Source: Micromonospora chokoriensis
GTDB lineage: Bacteria > Actinomycetota > Actinomycetes > Mycobacteriales > Micromonosporaceae
Direction: 5' to 3'
Assembly: GCF_900091505.1 (NCBI RefSeq)
Contig: NZ_LT607409.1
Location: 6,820,001 to 6,884,000 of the forward strand
DNA length: 64,000 bases
The notes beneath the pieces were generated by a model. That model saw only the letters and a list, made by a program, of their open reading frames with translations. It was not told where the DNA came from and did not search any database. Positions 17,297 through 25,522 of the stretch are shown piece by piece (position 1 is the first letter of the stretch; every line of letters begins with the position of its first letter). The position numbers were made by a program, and so were the translations under genes.

Positions 17297-17946
17297 GCGG
17301 CAGCATCGGTGAGCTCGTCGCGCAGCTTCTCGCCGTACGCGGAAAGCTTGATGCCGCCGCCGTCACGGCCCTGCGCGCCCGCACGGACGCGGAGCAGGCC
17401 CTGGCCCTCTTGGACGATGTCCGACGGGGTAGCAGCGACCGCGAGTTGCGGGAGGCCGCAACCGACGCCGCAGTGGCCCGTGACAAATCCGGGCGCTACG
17501 CCCGCCTGCTGGCCGACGCCGCCCGGCACATCACCCGGTATGTCAACACCATCGCCCCTGGTGCAGGGTCATCCGGGCCAGACGATGCCGCATCACCGTC
17601 GGGCGAGCGCCTGATGGAGGAAGCCGAAAGCCGCAGCCGGAAAGCCGAGGCGTTCCTCCGCCGCCACGTCAAGAAGGCAGACGACTCCGAGGACACTCTC
17701 AAGCAGACCGAGCAGTCGATCACCACTGGCCTGCGCGAGCTACAGAAGAGCCTTAAGGGCTCGGGGTCTACTGGTAGCACGACGTCGACCTCTGCCAACC
17801 CCGGCGCGCCGGCTGACCGTCCCCAGTTGGAACACCCCGTCACATCAGTCATCATGGCTGCTGGCGCGGTCGTCGTGGGTCTTCGAGGGGTCTGGAACAT
17901 GGCAAAGAAGCGCCGCGAAAGGAACCGATCTGATGAGCAGCCCTGA
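17293..17946 (+). CDS. Membrane-anchored family B protein, copy 3 with C-terminal TM extension
   Basis: 217 aa. Residues 1-92 repeat the family B unit (MSGSIGELVAQLLAVRGKLD ... ITRYVNTIAPG). A Gly/Ser/Asp linker follows, then a charged coiled-coil stretch (AESRSRKAEAFLRRHVKKAD) and a Ser/Thr/Gly-rich spacer. One hydrophobic segment near 187-203 (VTSVIMAAGAVVVGLRGVW) is followed by a strongly basic tail (MAKKRRERNR). By the positive-inside rule the tail is cytosolic. The gene overlaps its neighbours at both ends (ATGA at 17293; 14 bases at 17933-17946). It could anchor the other products of the operon to the membrane; this is inference. Confidence 0.78.
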   Translation: MSGSIGELVAQLLAVRGKLDAAAVTALRARTDAEQALALLDDVRRGSSDRELREAATDAAVARDKSGRYARLLADAARHITRYVNTIAPGAGSSGPDDAASPSGERLMEEAESRSRKAEAFLRRHVKKADDSEDTLKQTEQSITTGLRELQKSLKGSGSTGSTTSTSANPGAPADRPQLEHPVTSVIMAAGAVVVGLRGVWNMAKKRRERNRSDEQP

Positions 17947-18358
17947 AATGGTCGACTACATCCGAACGATGATCAGAGGCGACCACGCGGCTAACGACCG
18001 CGTCGAGGCCCGTCTCGACGAGCTTGGCTGGGAAGGCTTCCCGACCCTGCTCGGCGCGGTCTTCTACTTCGCGGTCAACCGACGCTTCGATGAGCGGACC
18101 ACCCCTGGTGAGATCATGCGGTTTGTGGCCGACATGCGGGCGAGCACCCCGGCCGGCACACCAGAGATCGACGCCAACGCGGCCGAGCAGCTGATCAGCG
18201 CCGCAGTGAACCCGAACATCGCGACGGACATCGATCCCCAGATGGCCGGAAGAGTTCAAGGTCTGGTGATCCTGCGAATCCTGGGTCAGGGCGCTATATC
18301 GGACGAGGATCTGGACGCGCTTCTCGCCGAGGCAACCGAGCTCGCCAGCCGGGTGTAG
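17933..18358 (+). CDS. Hypothetical protein, family A second copy
   Basis: 141 aa, MSSPEMVDYIRTMIRGDHAA ... LDELGWEGFPTLLGAVFYFAV ... RFVADMRASTPAG ... ending LDALLAEATELASRV. It is paralogous to the gene at 16272 across its whole length, so families A and B are arranged A-B-B-B-A. It starts inside the previous gene (14-base overlap), hence is translated with it. Conserved hypothetical proteins of this type occur in other actinobacteria to my knowledge; no function is assigned. Confidence 0.78.
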   Translation: MSSPEMVDYIRTMIRGDHAANDRVEARLDELGWEGFPTLLGAVFYFAVNRRFDERTTPGEIMRFVADMRASTPAGTPEIDANAAEQLISAAVNPNIATDIDPQMAGRVQGLVILRILGQGAISDEDLDALLAEATELASRV

Positions 18359-18467
18359 GTCGACTCCGTACTCGAGAGGGTTACGGTGCCCCACTTGCAG
18401 GGATCGTCGCGATCATGACAGCCGGCAAGGGCTGACGGATGGACTGTCGGCCCGGCAGAATGATTCC

Positions 18468-19403
18468 GTGAAGGCCTATGTCGGAGTGACCGACGGGGAT
18501 TGGTCGCGGTTTCTGGCTGCTCGCCCGCACCTCACCGAAGTCAACTTTTGGCGTCCTGCGGGTTCTCGGGTCTTTCGCGCGCTGTCACCCGGCGAGCCCT
18601 TCTTCTTCAAAAGCCACCACCCGCACAACAGCGTGGTGGGCGGCGGCTTCTTCAGCGGGTTCGCGCAGTTGCGCATCTCAGAGGCGTGGGACCTGTTCCG
18701 GGAGGGAAACGGGGTCCCGGACCTCGCCGCGATGCGGCGAATCGTCGGACGCTACCGGTCTGATCCGATCGCCGCCTCAGAGGACCCGCTTATCGGCTGC
18801 GTCCTCATCCGCGACACCGTCTTCTTCCCCGCCGATGAGCCATCCGAACCGCCGCCACTGTTTGCCCCTAACGTTGTGCAGGGCAAGGGTTACGACGTCG
18901 CGGACCACGCCGCGTCTGGGTACTTCGAGATGTTGATGGGACGACTGCTCGGAGCATCCGTCGAGATCGACCTCAGCCAGCCGTGGCACCGGCCCGGACC
19001 GGTGTTCGGAGATCCGCGGCTGATGCCGAACCGGTTGGGGCAGCAGTCGTTCAAGGCTGTGGTGCTTGACGCGTATGGCCGCCGGTGTGCGATCACCGGT
19101 GACCGGATCCAGCCGGTGCTCCAGGCGGCACACATCAGGCCGCTGCCGGCGGGTGGCGAGCACAGGTTGGACAACGGGCTGTTGCTCCGGTCCGATGTGC
19201 ATACTCTCTTCGACCACGGCTACTTGGGCGTCGACCCCAAGTACCGCCTGATGGTCAGTCCCCGCCTACGGGCCGAGTTCGGCAACGGAGAGCAATTCTA
19301 TGCCCGTGCCGGCACCGCGATCGCTGTTCCGGCCGCAGCTCGCGACCGTCCGCATCGTCAGTTCCTCGAATGGCATCTCGACGAGGTGTATCAGGCGGCC
19401 TGA
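18468..19403 (+). CDS. HNH restriction-like endonuclease with PUA/EVE-like N-terminal domain
   Basis: 311 aa. The first ~150 residues (MKAYVGVTDGDWSRFLAARP ... FRALSPGEPFFFKSHHPHN ... VVGGGFFSGFA) look like a PUA/EVE-like nucleic-acid-reading domain. The C-terminal part has the HNH core: YGRRCAITGD, then AAHIRPLPAGGEHRLDNGLL and RSDVHTLFDHGYL. This pairing is typical of predicted restriction endonucleases (COG3440 type), which may cut modified or invading DNA. No methylase is adjacent, so modification-dependent cutting is a reasonable guess. It is 110 bases after the small-protein operon and upstream of an AAA ATPase; more A/T third positions than the flanks suggest transfer. Confidence 0.88.
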   Translation: MKAYVGVTDGDWSRFLAARPHLTEVNFWRPAGSRVFRALSPGEPFFFKSHHPHNSVVGGGFFSGFAQLRISEAWDLFREGNGVPDLAAMRRIVGRYRSDPIAASEDPLIGCVLIRDTVFFPADEPSEPPPLFAPNVVQGKGYDVADHAASGYFEMLMGRLLGASVEIDLSQPWHRPGPVFGDPRLMPNRLGQQSFKAVVLDAYGRRCAITGDRIQPVLQAAHIRPLPAGGEHRLDNGLLLRSDVHTLFDHGYLGVDPKYRLMVSPRLRAEFGNGEQFYARAGTAIAVPAAARDRPHRQFLEWHLDEVYQAA

Positions 19404-19511
19404 CCGAGGGCACCTGAGGCCTGGGCGTCGGCGAGCCCGGTGTCTCAGGCCGTTCCGCGTGGTTTATTCGCAGGGAACGGCCGCAAGGCCAGGAAACCAG
19501 AGGGCACAGCC

Positions 19512-20825
19512 ATGCTGTTGAGTTTTCGCTTCGCCAACCACCGGTCGTTCCGCGACGAGCAACAACTCAACCTCACGCCGGCTTACCGCACTGACGAACA
19601 CGAGCATGCGGTCCGAGTGGCCGGCATCTTCGGTGCCAACGCCTCTGGTAAGTCCAACTGCCTGGACGCTCTGGCCTTCATGCGCCGCTTCGTGATCTTC
19701 TCTGATCGAGACGTCGAGCCGGGGCTCGGCGTGGCTCGTGAGCCGTACCTCATGACGGCTGAAGCCCTCGAAGCCCCGTCCCACTACGTCGTCGACCTTG
19801 ATCTCAACGGGGTGCGGCACACCTACGGTTTCACCCTGGACAACGACGCCGTCCTTGACGAGTGGCTCTACCACTATCCGCTGAAGAGGAAGCGGCGGGT
19901 CTTCGAGCGCAACGGCGACACCTTCGCCTGGGGTGAGGACTCGAACCAACGTCTGCTGCTGGAGCGGATCGCTGAGGTCACCGCTCCCACCGCCCTCTTC
20001 GTCAGCACCGTCGTCCGCTTCGATCACCGACAAGCCGCGCCGGAGGGCGACCCACTGCGCGCTGTCTACCGGTGGTTCCAACGCATGTTCACCCGGAGCC
20101 AACCCCACGTGGGCGGCAGCTATCGATCCGGCTGGCCGCAGAGCGACGCCAGCCGGCGCACCCTGGTCGAGCTGTTGCGGGCGGCCGACGTGGGCATCGT
20201 CGACGTGGTCGAGGTGGCCACCACGGTGACCGACGAGCAGCCCGCGCTCTTCCGGCCCTCAGACTTGGCCGCCAACGAGCGAAGGATGCTGCGGAACGCA
20301 CGCAACAGGGCGAGCCGGGAGCGGAGGCGGTTGACGTTCGCCCACCAGGGCCCGGCAGGCGAGGTCCAATTCGAGTTGGCCGAGGAGTCGACCGGAACCC
20401 AACAGCTACTCGGCCTCGCGATCGAAGCCGCCGATGTTCTCAGCCAGGGCGGCACCATGTGCGTGGACGAGATAGACGCCAGCCTGCATCCACTGCTCAC
20501 CGCGAAGCTCATCGGCCTGTTCCAGTCCGCCGCGTCGAACCCCCGGCACAGTCAGCTCATCTTCACCAGTCACGATGCGGCTCTGCTTGGCACCATCGAC
20601 ACCGAAGAGATTCTGCACCGTGACGAGATCTGGTTCGCGGAGAAGGACGCCGATGGGGCATCCACCCTGTATCCGCTGACCGAATTCAAGCCGCGCAAGG
20701 AGGGCGAGAACCGCCAACGGCGGTACCTCAATGGCAACTACGGCGCGGTTCCGGACCTTTCGACGTATCTGTTCGAGCAGGCGCTCGCGGCCCGAGGACC
20801 GGTGGATGGCGAAGTCACAGACTGA
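19512..20825 (+). CDS. AAA family ATPase (AAA_15/21, RloA-like)
   Basis: 437 aa from ATG 19512 (MLLSFRFANHRSFRDEQQLN); a longer frame has no support. SMC/ABC-like ATPase with Walker A GANASGKSN (residues 41-49), signature EESTGTQQLL, Walker B MCVDEIDASLH and the late FTSHDAALL switch. Members of this family (COG1106) occur in defence islands, commonly followed by an RloB-type nuclease or TOPRIM protein. Here only a stub of such a gene remains downstream, so the ATPase may be orphaned. GC at third positions is lower than in housekeeping neighbours. Confidence 0.88.
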   Translation: MLLSFRFANHRSFRDEQQLNLTPAYRTDEHEHAVRVAGIFGANASGKSNCLDALAFMRRFVIFSDRDVEPGLGVAREPYLMTAEALEAPSHYVVDLDLNGVRHTYGFTLDNDAVLDEWLYHYPLKRKRRVFERNGDTFAWGEDSNQRLLLERIAEVTAPTALFVSTVVRFDHRQAAPEGDPLRAVYRWFQRMFTRSQPHVGGSYRSGWPQSDASRRTLVELLRAADVGIVDVVEVATTVTDEQPALFRPSDLAANERRMLRNARNRASRERRRLTFAHQGPAGEVQFELAEESTGTQQLLGLAIEAADVLSQGGTMCVDEIDASLHPLLTAKLIGLFQSAASNPRHSQLIFTSHDAALLGTIDTEEILHRDEIWFAEKDADGASTLYPLTEFKPRKEGENRQRRYLNGNYGAVPDLSTYLFEQALAARGPVDGEVTD

Positions 20826-20891
20826 CCAGCAGCAACGCAAGGGTCGCGCTGGCGCTACGCGGATAGCGGCCGTCCTCGGTGCGGTCGACGG
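20806..20891 (+). pseudogene. Remnant of the AAA ATPase partner gene (RloB-like start)
   Basis: An ATG at 20806 overlaps the ATPase stop by 20 bases and opens MAKSQTDQQQRKGRAGATR, a short basic start of the kind that begins RloB proteins. The expected downstream domain is absent: within ~85 bases the sequence becomes the antisense of the ROK gene's 3' end, although the frame stays open to 21015. This is best read as a deletion junction near 20840-20891. The identity of the lost partner is inferred from context only. Confidence 0.45.
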
Positions 20892-22115
20892 TCAGGCGGC
20901 CGCTACGACGTGGTCGATCACCAGGTGGGCTGCGCCGGTGATGCCGACGTCCTGGCTGGTGGCGACCCGCTCGATGAGCAGGGTCTGGGTGGCCAGCGGC
21001 AGGCACCGCTCGTAGAGGGTGGCCCGCATGCTGGCCAGCAGTGGTTCGCAGTCGGCGAGTCGACCGCCGATGGCGACCACCTGCGGGTTGAAGAAGTTGA
21101 CCACGACGGCCAGGATCTCGCCGATGGCCCGTCCGGCCTGCCGGGCGAGCGCCGTGGCGTGCCGGTCACCGTCGTCGATCAGGCGGAGCACGCCGGTCAG
21201 GTCGTCGACCGGCACGCCCTGCTCGCGTAGCGCGGTGACCAGGGCCGCGCCGCTGGCCACCGCCTCCAGGCAGCCGGCGTTGCCGCAGCTGCACAGCGGC
21301 GCCGGATCAGCGACCACCCGGCAGTGGCTGATGTCCCCGGCGGATCCCTGGGCACCCCGGTGCAACTGTCCACTGGAGATCACCCCGGAGCCGATTCCGG
21401 TGCCGGCCTTGATGTAGACGGCGTGGTCCATCTCGGCGTGTGCGGTGCGGTGCGCGCCGAGCGCCATCAGGTTGGCGTCGTTGTCCACGATGACCGGCAC
21501 GTCGACGCGGTCGGCGCAGAAGGCCGCCACGTCGAACCCGTTCCAGCCGGGCATCCGGGACGGGCTGACGATCCGTCCGGTGGAGTGCTGCACCGGGCCG
21601 GGAATGCCGATGCCGATTCCCCGCAGCGCGTCCGCCGCCCCGCCGCCGGAGGCCGGCGACCCACCGGATGCCGCCCCGCCGGGAGCGCCGCCGGAAGCCG
21701 CCGGCGCGATCTCTCCGGCCAGTGCGGTGACCTCGGCCAGTAGTGCGCCCAGCACGGTTTCCGGGCCGTCCTCGATGCGGACCGGCAGGGTGCGGCCCTG
21801 CACCACCCGCCCGGACAGATCCAGTGTGCCGATGCGCGCGTGGTGGGCACCGAGGTCGATGGCACCGACCACGGCGCCGCCGGTGGGTACGGCGAGCTGA
21901 CGCGGCCGTCGTCCGCCCCGGGACCGACCGGCGCCGGTCTCCTCCAGCAACCCCTGGTTGATCAACGCCTCGACCCGCTGGGACACCGTCGAGGGCGAGA
22001 GCCCGGAGAGGCGGGACAGGTCGGCACGACTGACGGCAGCTCCGGTGGCCACCCATCGCAGCAGCTCCCGGGGACCACCCCGGAGGGCTTCGCGTGGCGC
22101 GTCGTCAATCGTCAC
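20892..22115 (-). CDS. ROK-family transcriptional repressor
   Basis: 407 aa. An N-terminal winged helix (LLRWVATGAAVSRADLSRLS, then GLSPSTVSQRVEALINQGLL) precedes a full ROK domain: VGAIDLGAHHARIGTLDLSG for phosphate binding, IVDNDANLMALGAHR, and the zinc/ROK signature CSCGNAGCLEAV. ROK repressors of this layout (NagC/Mlc/XylR) normally sense a sugar or sugar phosphate. A Gly/Ala/Ser-rich loop of ~35 residues near 138-172 is unusual. GTG 22115 is the start. It is divergent from the ABC-asparaginase-cutC operon, with paired direct repeats between them. Confidence 0.92.
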   Translation of the reverse strand: MTIDDAPREALRGGPRELLRWVATGAAVSRADLSRLSGLSPSTVSQRVEALINQGLLEETGAGRSRGGRRPRQLAVPTGGAVVGAIDLGAHHARIGTLDLSGRVVQGRTLPVRIEDGPETVLGALLAEVTALAGEIAPAASGGAPGGAASGGSPASGGGAADALRGIGIGIPGPVQHSTGRIVSPSRMPGWNGFDVAAFCADRVDVPVIVDNDANLMALGAHRTAHAEMDHAVYIKAGTGIGSGVISSGQLHRGAQGSAGDISHCRVVADPAPLCSCGNAGCLEAVASGAALVTALREQGVPVDDLTGVLRLIDDGDRHATALARQAGRAIGEILAVVVNFFNPQVVAIGGRLADCEPLLASMRATLYERCLPLATQTLLIERVATSQDVGITGAAHLVIDHVVAAA

Positions 22116-22154
22116 GTCAGGTTCTTAGCATCCGCAGTTTGTTCAAGCAACCGG

Positions 22155-22223
22155 TTGACTTAGTTTGTTGGCTACCTTTAGATGGCGCTGTTGGTTCGAT
22201 ATGAAGCTGACTTAGTTCGGTTG
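22155..22223. promoter_or_regulatory. Direct-repeat candidate ROK operators
   Basis: ttGACTTAGTTtGtTgg (22155-22171) and ctGACTTAGTTcGgTtg (22207-22223) share GACTTAGTT, are 52 bases apart (five helical turns) and lie in the AT-richer divergent promoter. This spacing suits one face of the helix and cooperative binding by the adjacent ROK regulator. Confidence 0.5.
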
Positions 22224-22245
22224 CCGAAGAAAGTGGGGCCGTCTG

Positions 22246-23007
22246 GTGGCACCGGAGACGACGGGTGCGGACCGACCGATGGTGTCGGTACGCGGCCTGA
22301 ACAAGTGGTTCGGTCCGCTGCACGTGCTCAAGGACATCGACCTGACGGTGGCCGCCGGCGAGGTGGTCGTCGTGGTGGGGCCGTCCGGCTCCGGCAAGTC
22401 GACACTGTGCCGCTGCCTCAACCGGTTGGAGACGGCCGGGCAGGGCAGCATCGAGATCGACGGTGAGCCGCTGCCGGCCGAGGGACGGGCACTGGCCCGG
22501 CTCCGCGCCGACGTCGGCATGGTCTTCCAGTCCTTCAACCTCTTCGGGCACAAGACGGTGCTCGACAACGTCACCCTCGGCCCCACCCGGGTCCGCAGGA
22601 TCGCCCGACCCGAGGCGCGGCAGCAGGCGATGACCCTGCTGGAACGCGTCGGAATCGCCGACAAGGCGAACCACCACCCGGCCCAACTCTCCGGTGGGCA
22701 GCAGCAGCGGGCGGCGATCGCCCGGGCACTGGCCATGCAACCGAAGGTGCTGCTCTTCGACGAGCCGACCTCGGCGCTCGACCCGGAGATGGTCAACGAG
22801 GTGCTCGACGTGATGGTCTCCCTCGCCAGCGAGGGGATGACCATGATCGTGGTCACCCACGAGATGGGCTTCGCCCGCCGCGCCGCCGACCGGGTCGTCT
22901 TCATGGACGACGGCCGCATCGTCGAATCCGGCGCCCCCGACGAATTCTTCGCAGCTCCGCGTACCGAGCGGGCCCGCGACTTCCTTTCCAAGATCCTCCA
23001 GCACTAG
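22246..23007 (+). CDS. Polar amino acid ABC transporter, ATP-binding protein
   Basis: 253 aa, GTG 22246. Walker A GPSGSGKST, the Q-loop in VGMVFQSFNLF, signature LSGGQQQR, Walker B LLFDEPTSALDPE and switch His in VTHEMGFARRAADRVVFM are all complete and of the GlnQ/GluA subtype. It powers import through the two permeases encoded downstream. First gene of a six-gene operon under the probable control of the divergent ROK repressor. Confidence 0.95.
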   Translation: MAPETTGADRPMVSVRGLNKWFGPLHVLKDIDLTVAAGEVVVVVGPSGSGKSTLCRCLNRLETAGQGSIEIDGEPLPAEGRALARLRADVGMVFQSFNLFGHKTVLDNVTLGPTRVRRIARPEARQQAMTLLERVGIADKANHHPAQLSGGQQQRAAIARALAMQPKVLLFDEPTSALDPEMVNEVLDVMVSLASEGMTMIVVTHEMGFARRAADRVVFMDDGRIVESGAPDEFFAAPRTERARDFLSKILQH

Positions 23008-23026
23008 CCCCCAACGGGAGGGTGGC

Positions 23027-23995
23027 ATGTCAATCCTCAAGATGAGCTTCACCGGGCGGCGTTCGCTCGCCCTCACCGCCACCGCCGTGGCGGTGGCCCT
23101 CGCCGCCACCGGTTGCGGCGGTGACAGCGGCAGCAGCGCCCCGAAGCTGCCGGGCAACCCCGGCCTCGGCGGCGACGGCGTGGTCGCCCAGTCGGTGTAC
23201 GACGCCGCTCCGGTCGCCACCGACGCGGACATCCCGGCCGGCTCGACCATGGACGCGATCCGCAAGCGCGGCTACCTGAACATCGGCGGGTCCCTGGACG
23301 CGCCGCTGCTCGCCCAGCAGAACCCGGTCAGCGGCACCATCGAGGGCTTCGACGCCGACATGGCGAAGCTGCTGGCGAAGTACATCATCGGCAAGCCCGA
23401 GGTGAAGACGACGACCATCGGCACCCAGACCCGGGAGGCCATGCTCCAGGCCAAGTCGGTCGACGCCGTCTTCCAGACGTACACGATCACCCCGCAGCGG
23501 GCCACCCAGGTCGCGTTCGCCGGGCCCTACCTCACCTCCGGCCTCGCGGTCGGGGTCCGCAAGGACGACACCTCGATCAAGAGCGTCAAGGACCTCGCCG
23601 GCAAGACCGTCATCGTCGGGGCGAACACCCCTGCGGTCACCGCGCTGCCCTCGGCCGCTCCCGGCTCGAAGCAGATCGCCTTCGGCACCGACCCGCAGGC
23701 GTTGCAGGCGCTGCTCCAGAAGCGCGGCGACGCGTACGTGCAGGACTTCACGCTGCTCGCCTCGGGCGCCAAGGCCAACCCGGGGATGAAGGTGGTCGGC
23801 GAGCCGTTCACCACCGAGGCGTACGGCATCGGCCTCAACCGGGAGGACGCGCAGTTCAAGGAGTTCGTCAACAACTGGCTGAAGAAGATCCAGGCCGACG
23901 GAACCTGGGCGAAGGTCTGGGAAGGCACCCTCGGCTCGGTGGTGGAGGGCGGCGCGCCCACCCCGCCCGCCCTCGGTTCCGCCGACGGATCCTGA
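23027..23995 (+). CDS. Amino acid ABC transporter substrate-binding lipoprotein
   Basis: 322 aa. A signal peptide with lipobox AATGC puts it on the outer face of the membrane. The family 3 binding-protein pattern is clear: IRKRGYLNIGGSLDAPL, GTIEGFDADMAKLLAKYI, then the two-lobed fold ending FVNNWLKKIQADGTWAKVWE. This resembles GluB-type proteins for glutamate, glutamine or aspartate-like ligands. It follows the ATPase by 19 bases with a good ribosome site. The precise ligand cannot be read from sequence; the asparaginase downstream hints at asparagine or a derivative. Confidence 0.93.
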   Translation: MSILKMSFTGRRSLALTATAVAVALAATGCGGDSGSSAPKLPGNPGLGGDGVVAQSVYDAAPVATDADIPAGSTMDAIRKRGYLNIGGSLDAPLLAQQNPVSGTIEGFDADMAKLLAKYIIGKPEVKTTTIGTQTREAMLQAKSVDAVFQTYTITPQRATQVAFAGPYLTSGLAVGVRKDDTSIKSVKDLAGKTVIVGANTPAVTALPSAAPGSKQIAFGTDPQALQALLQKRGDAYVQDFTLLASGAKANPGMKVVGEPFTTEAYGIGLNREDAQFKEFVNNWLKKIQADGTWAKVWEGTLGSVVEGGAPTPPALGSADGS

Positions 23996-24011
23996 GAATC
24001 CTCCCGTACCG

Positions 24012-24656
24012 ATGGACGCCCTCACCGCCCACCTGAGCGAGCTCGGCCACGGCCTGGTCACGACGGTCGAACTGACCGTCGTGACCACCATCGGCGCGAT
24101 GCTGCTGGGCATCGTCGTCGCCACCCTGCGGATCGCACCCGTCCCGCTGCTGCGCGCCATCGGCACGGCGTACGTCGAGGTGTTCCAGAACCTGCCGCTG
24201 CTGGCCCTGCTGGTGCTCTTCGTCTTCGCCCTGCCCACCATCGGCATCACGTTCCCGCTGTTCACGTCCGCCGCGATCGTCATCGCCGTGTACGAGGGGG
24301 CGTACCTGGCCGAGGCGATCCGCGCCGGGATCAACACGGTCGGCGTCGGCCAGGCCGAGGCGGCCCGCGCCATCGGGTTGACCTTCGGGCAGTCCCTGCG
24401 GCACGTGATCCTGCCGCAGGGGCTGCGGGCGGTCATCCAGCCGATCGGCAACATCTGCATCGCGCTGCTGATGAACACCTCGCTGGCCGCCGCCGTCGGC
24501 GTGGTCGAGCTGACCCAGGCCGCCAACAACGTGAACCTGGTCGAGGCCCAACCGATCGCCGTCTTCACCGGCGCGGGCCTCGCCTACATGCTGCTGGCGC
24601 TGATCATCGGTCAGGTCACCGGCCTGCTCGAACGAAGGCTGGCGATCGTCCGATGA
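24012..24656 (+). CDS. Amino acid ABC transporter permease 1
   Basis: 214 aa with about five hydrophobic helices. The His/Glu/Gln permease start (LGHGLVTTVELTVVTTIGAM) and the EAA loop (VGQAEAARAIGLTFGQSLRH, then VILPQGLR), which docks on the ATPase, are present. The start is 16 bases after the binding-protein stop, and the end overlaps the second permease by ATGA. It forms a heterodimeric channel with the next product. Confidence 0.94.
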   Translation: MDALTAHLSELGHGLVTTVELTVVTTIGAMLLGIVVATLRIAPVPLLRAIGTAYVEVFQNLPLLALLVLFVFALPTIGITFPLFTSAAIVIAVYEGAYLAEAIRAGINTVGVGQAEAARAIGLTFGQSLRHVILPQGLRAVIQPIGNICIALLMNTSLAAAVGVVELTQAANNVNLVEAQPIAVFTGAGLAYMLLALIIGQVTGLLERRLAIVR

Positions 24657-25522
24657 ACAAGACGCAACAGATCCTCTTCGACGAACCCGGACCGCGCGCC
24701 CAGCGGCGGATCCGGATCGCCACAGTGGTGGGCGCCGTCCTCCTGGTCGGTGCCGCCGTGGCCGCGGTGTACCAGTTCGCCAGTCACGGCGAGTTGGCCG
24801 CCGCCCGGTGGGAGCCGTTCACCACCTGGCCGATCTGGCGGTACCTGCTCAACGGCCTCTGGGCCACTGTCCGGGCCGCCGCCGCGACCGCGGTGCTCAG
24901 CGCCGTACTCGGACTGCTGCTGGCGCTCGGACGCCTCTCCGCCCACCGACCGCTGCGCTGGCTGGCCGGCGCGTACGTGGAGATCTTCCGGACCGTTCCC
25001 ACCCTGCTGCTCATCTACGTGACGCTCTTCGCCCTGCCGCAGTACGGGATGAACTTCCCGCTCTTCTGGAAGCTCGTGGTGCCGCTGGTGGTGTCCAACT
25101 CGGCGGCGTTCGCGGAGATCTTCCGGTCCGGCATCCTGGCCCTGGACCGGGGGCAGACCGAGGCCGGCCTGGCCGTCGGGCTGCGCCGCGGACAGGTGAT
25201 GGCGCTGGTGGTCCTGCCCCAGGCGCTGCTCCAACTCACCCCGTCCCTGGTCAGCCAACTCGTCGGGCTGCTCAAGGACACCTCGCTCGGCTTCGTGGTC
25301 AGCTACACCGAGCTGCTCTACAGCGGGCAGGTGCTGTCGTCGTACACCCATCTGCTGATCCAGACGTTCCTGGTGGTGGCGCTGATCTACCTCGTGGTCA
25401 ACGCCTCGCTGTCGAAGTTCGCCCGCGTACTCCAGGCACGGAACGGCCGCCTCGGCGGCCGGCGCGGACGACGCGACGCCGACCTGCCCCCACCGCTCAT
25501 CGAAGGGACCACCCCCCGGTGA
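24653..25522 (+). CDS. Amino acid ABC transporter permease 2
   Basis: 289 aa: an N-terminal cytosolic stretch (MNKTQQILFDEPGPRAQRRI), then about six hydrophobic helices with the EAA loop (RGQTEAGLAVGLRRGQVMAL, then VVLPQAL) and a basic C-terminal tail. GluD-like partner of the preceding permease, with ATGA overlap upstream and GTGA overlap with the asparaginase gene downstream. Confidence 0.94.
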   Translation: MNKTQQILFDEPGPRAQRRIRIATVVGAVLLVGAAVAAVYQFASHGELAAARWEPFTTWPIWRYLLNGLWATVRAAAATAVLSAVLGLLLALGRLSAHRPLRWLAGAYVEIFRTVPTLLLIYVTLFALPQYGMNFPLFWKLVVPLVVSNSAAFAEIFRSGILALDRGQTEAGLAVGLRRGQVMALVVLPQALLQLTPSLVSQLVGLLKDTSLGFVVSYTELLYSGQVLSSYTHLLIQTFLVVALIYLVVNASLSKFARVLQARNGRLGGRRGRRDADLPPPLIEGTTPR

